Shown: piece by piece, positions 7,991 to 8,316 of the stretch
Numbering within the stretch: position 1 is the first letter of the stretch
How the letters are laid out: each line of letters opens with the position of its first letter
Source of the DNA: an uncultured Brachyspira sp.
GTDB taxonomy: Bacteria; Spirochaetota; Brachyspiria; Brachyspirales; Brachyspiraceae
NCBI RefSeq assembly: GCF_910588665.1
Contig: NZ_CAJUPR010000022.1
Location: forward strand, 1-8,316
Reading direction: 5' to 3'
Length of the DNA stretch: 8,316 bases
Program-made: the position numbers and the translations under genes
Notes under the pieces: model-generated
What the model saw: only the letters and a program-made list of their open reading frames with translations
What the model was told of the DNA's origin: nothing
Databases searched by the model: none

Positions 7991-8174
7991 CAGCTGAGAA
8001 TGATTATGTGATCATCGGAAAATGATTCTATAATCATCTGAAAATGATTTTGTGATCAGCTGAGAATGATTTTGTGATCAGCTGAGAATGATTTTGTGAT
8101 CAGCTGAGAATGATTTTGTGATCAGCTGAAAATGATTTTGTGATCAGCTGAGAATGATTTTATAATCATCTGAG
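7991..8174. repeat. Right 22-bp tandem array, type A units (right terminal inverted repeat arm)
   Basis: After an eight-base partial unit (7991-7998), eight exact 22-bp units start at 7999, 8021, 8043, 8065, 8087, 8109, 8131 and 8153. The main version contains AATGATTTTGTGATCAGCTG; those at 8043, 8065, 8087 and 8131 are identical and 8109 differs by one base. The units at 8021 and 8153 carry ATAATCAT instead of GTGATCAG. These are the exact reverse complements of the two core versions in the left array (GATTAT and GATCAC types). The arrays are therefore true inverted repeats that share the same variants. They probably serve as transposase binding sites at the element end (inference). Confidence 0.95.
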
Positions 8175-8316
8175 AATGAATTCGTAATTATCTGGGGAAG
8201 ATTTCGCAAATATCTGGGGAAGATTTCGTAATTATCTGGGGAAGATTTCGTAATTATCTGAGGAAGATTTCGTAATTATCTGAGGAAGATTTCGTAATTA
8301 TCTGGGGAAGATTTCG
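8175..8316. repeat. Right array, type B 22-bp units
   Basis: The 22-bp periodicity continues in register, but the unit changes to one containing GAAGATTTCGTAATTATCTG. The unit at 8175-8196 is a hybrid, with an AATGAA start like type A and a CGTAATTATCTGGG end like type B. Full type B units start at 8197, 8219, 8241, 8263 and 8285, with a partial at 8307-8316. Type A and B share about 16 of 22 positions, so they are diverged copies of one ancestral unit. No type B unit is present in the visible left array. The block runs off the window end. Confidence 0.93.

Larger units (their letters stand above)
1..8316. mobile_element. Foldback-type Mutator-like (MULE) DNA transposon with inverted tandem-repeat ends
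   Basis: Two arrays of the same 22-bp unit lie at the window edges in opposite orientation (1-249 and 7991-8316). Between them is an intact MULE transposase gene whose 3' end is about 310 bp from the left array. MULEs commonly have long terminal inverted repeats, and some MULE-related foldback elements have ends built of short tandem repeats. The element limits are not visible because both arrays run into the window edges, so no target-site duplication can be read. About 3.6 kb of the interior on the right side is not typical MULE content: it holds two decayed replication-type helicases. Alternatively, the arrays are host satellite repeats in inverted orientation and the MULE is a smaller unit inside them. 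Confidence 0.6.

Overview
The window looks like nuclear DNA of an AT-rich, intron-poor protist, most likely a trichomonad parabasalid (Trichomonas/Tritrichomonas type). The best evidence lies around the one intact gene. Directly upstream of its ATG is a 13-base motif matching the trichomonad initiator (TCAYTWYTCATTA, recalled from memory) at 12 of 13 positions, which implies a 14-nt leader. Its stop codon also overlaps a TAAA, as trichomonad cleavage signals do. Species cannot be fixed from sequence alone.

Layout. (1) 1-249: eleven 22-bp tandem units plus a partial. (2) 562-3105, minus strand: an uninterrupted 847-codon Mutator-like (MULE) transposase with a CCHH DNA-binding domain, a DDE catalytic core, a SWIM zinc finger, a zinc knuckle, an acidic tract and an unassigned C-terminal domain. 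(3) 3122-4104: AT-rich DNA with no supportable gene. (4) 4105-4345: an island of clearly higher GC and unknown origin. (5) 4469-5574, plus strand: the broken remains of a superfamily 2 (SF2) helicase, with Walker A, Ia, V and VI motifs recognisable across shifted frames. (6) About 5630-6060: G-poor dispersed repeats. (7) 6186-7704, plus strand: the broken remains of a second replication protein resembling the C-terminal SF3 helicase part of viral or plasmid primase-helicases. (8) 7730-7990: AT-rich DNA. (9) 7991-8316: the 22-bp array again, in inverted orientation, changing to a second unit type at about 8175.

Interpretation. The two arrays are reverse complements of each other and bracket everything else, so the simplest reading is a large foldback-type MULE whose terminal inverted repeats are built of 22-bp tandem units. 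The transposase is intact and could still act on these ends. The helicase pair between the arrays resembles the replication module of a DNA virus, virus-like element or linear plasmid, and has decayed beyond function. It is either captured cargo, an older insertion into the MULE, or host-genome relic sequence that the MULE ends happen to enclose. The outer element ends and any target-site duplication lie outside the window.
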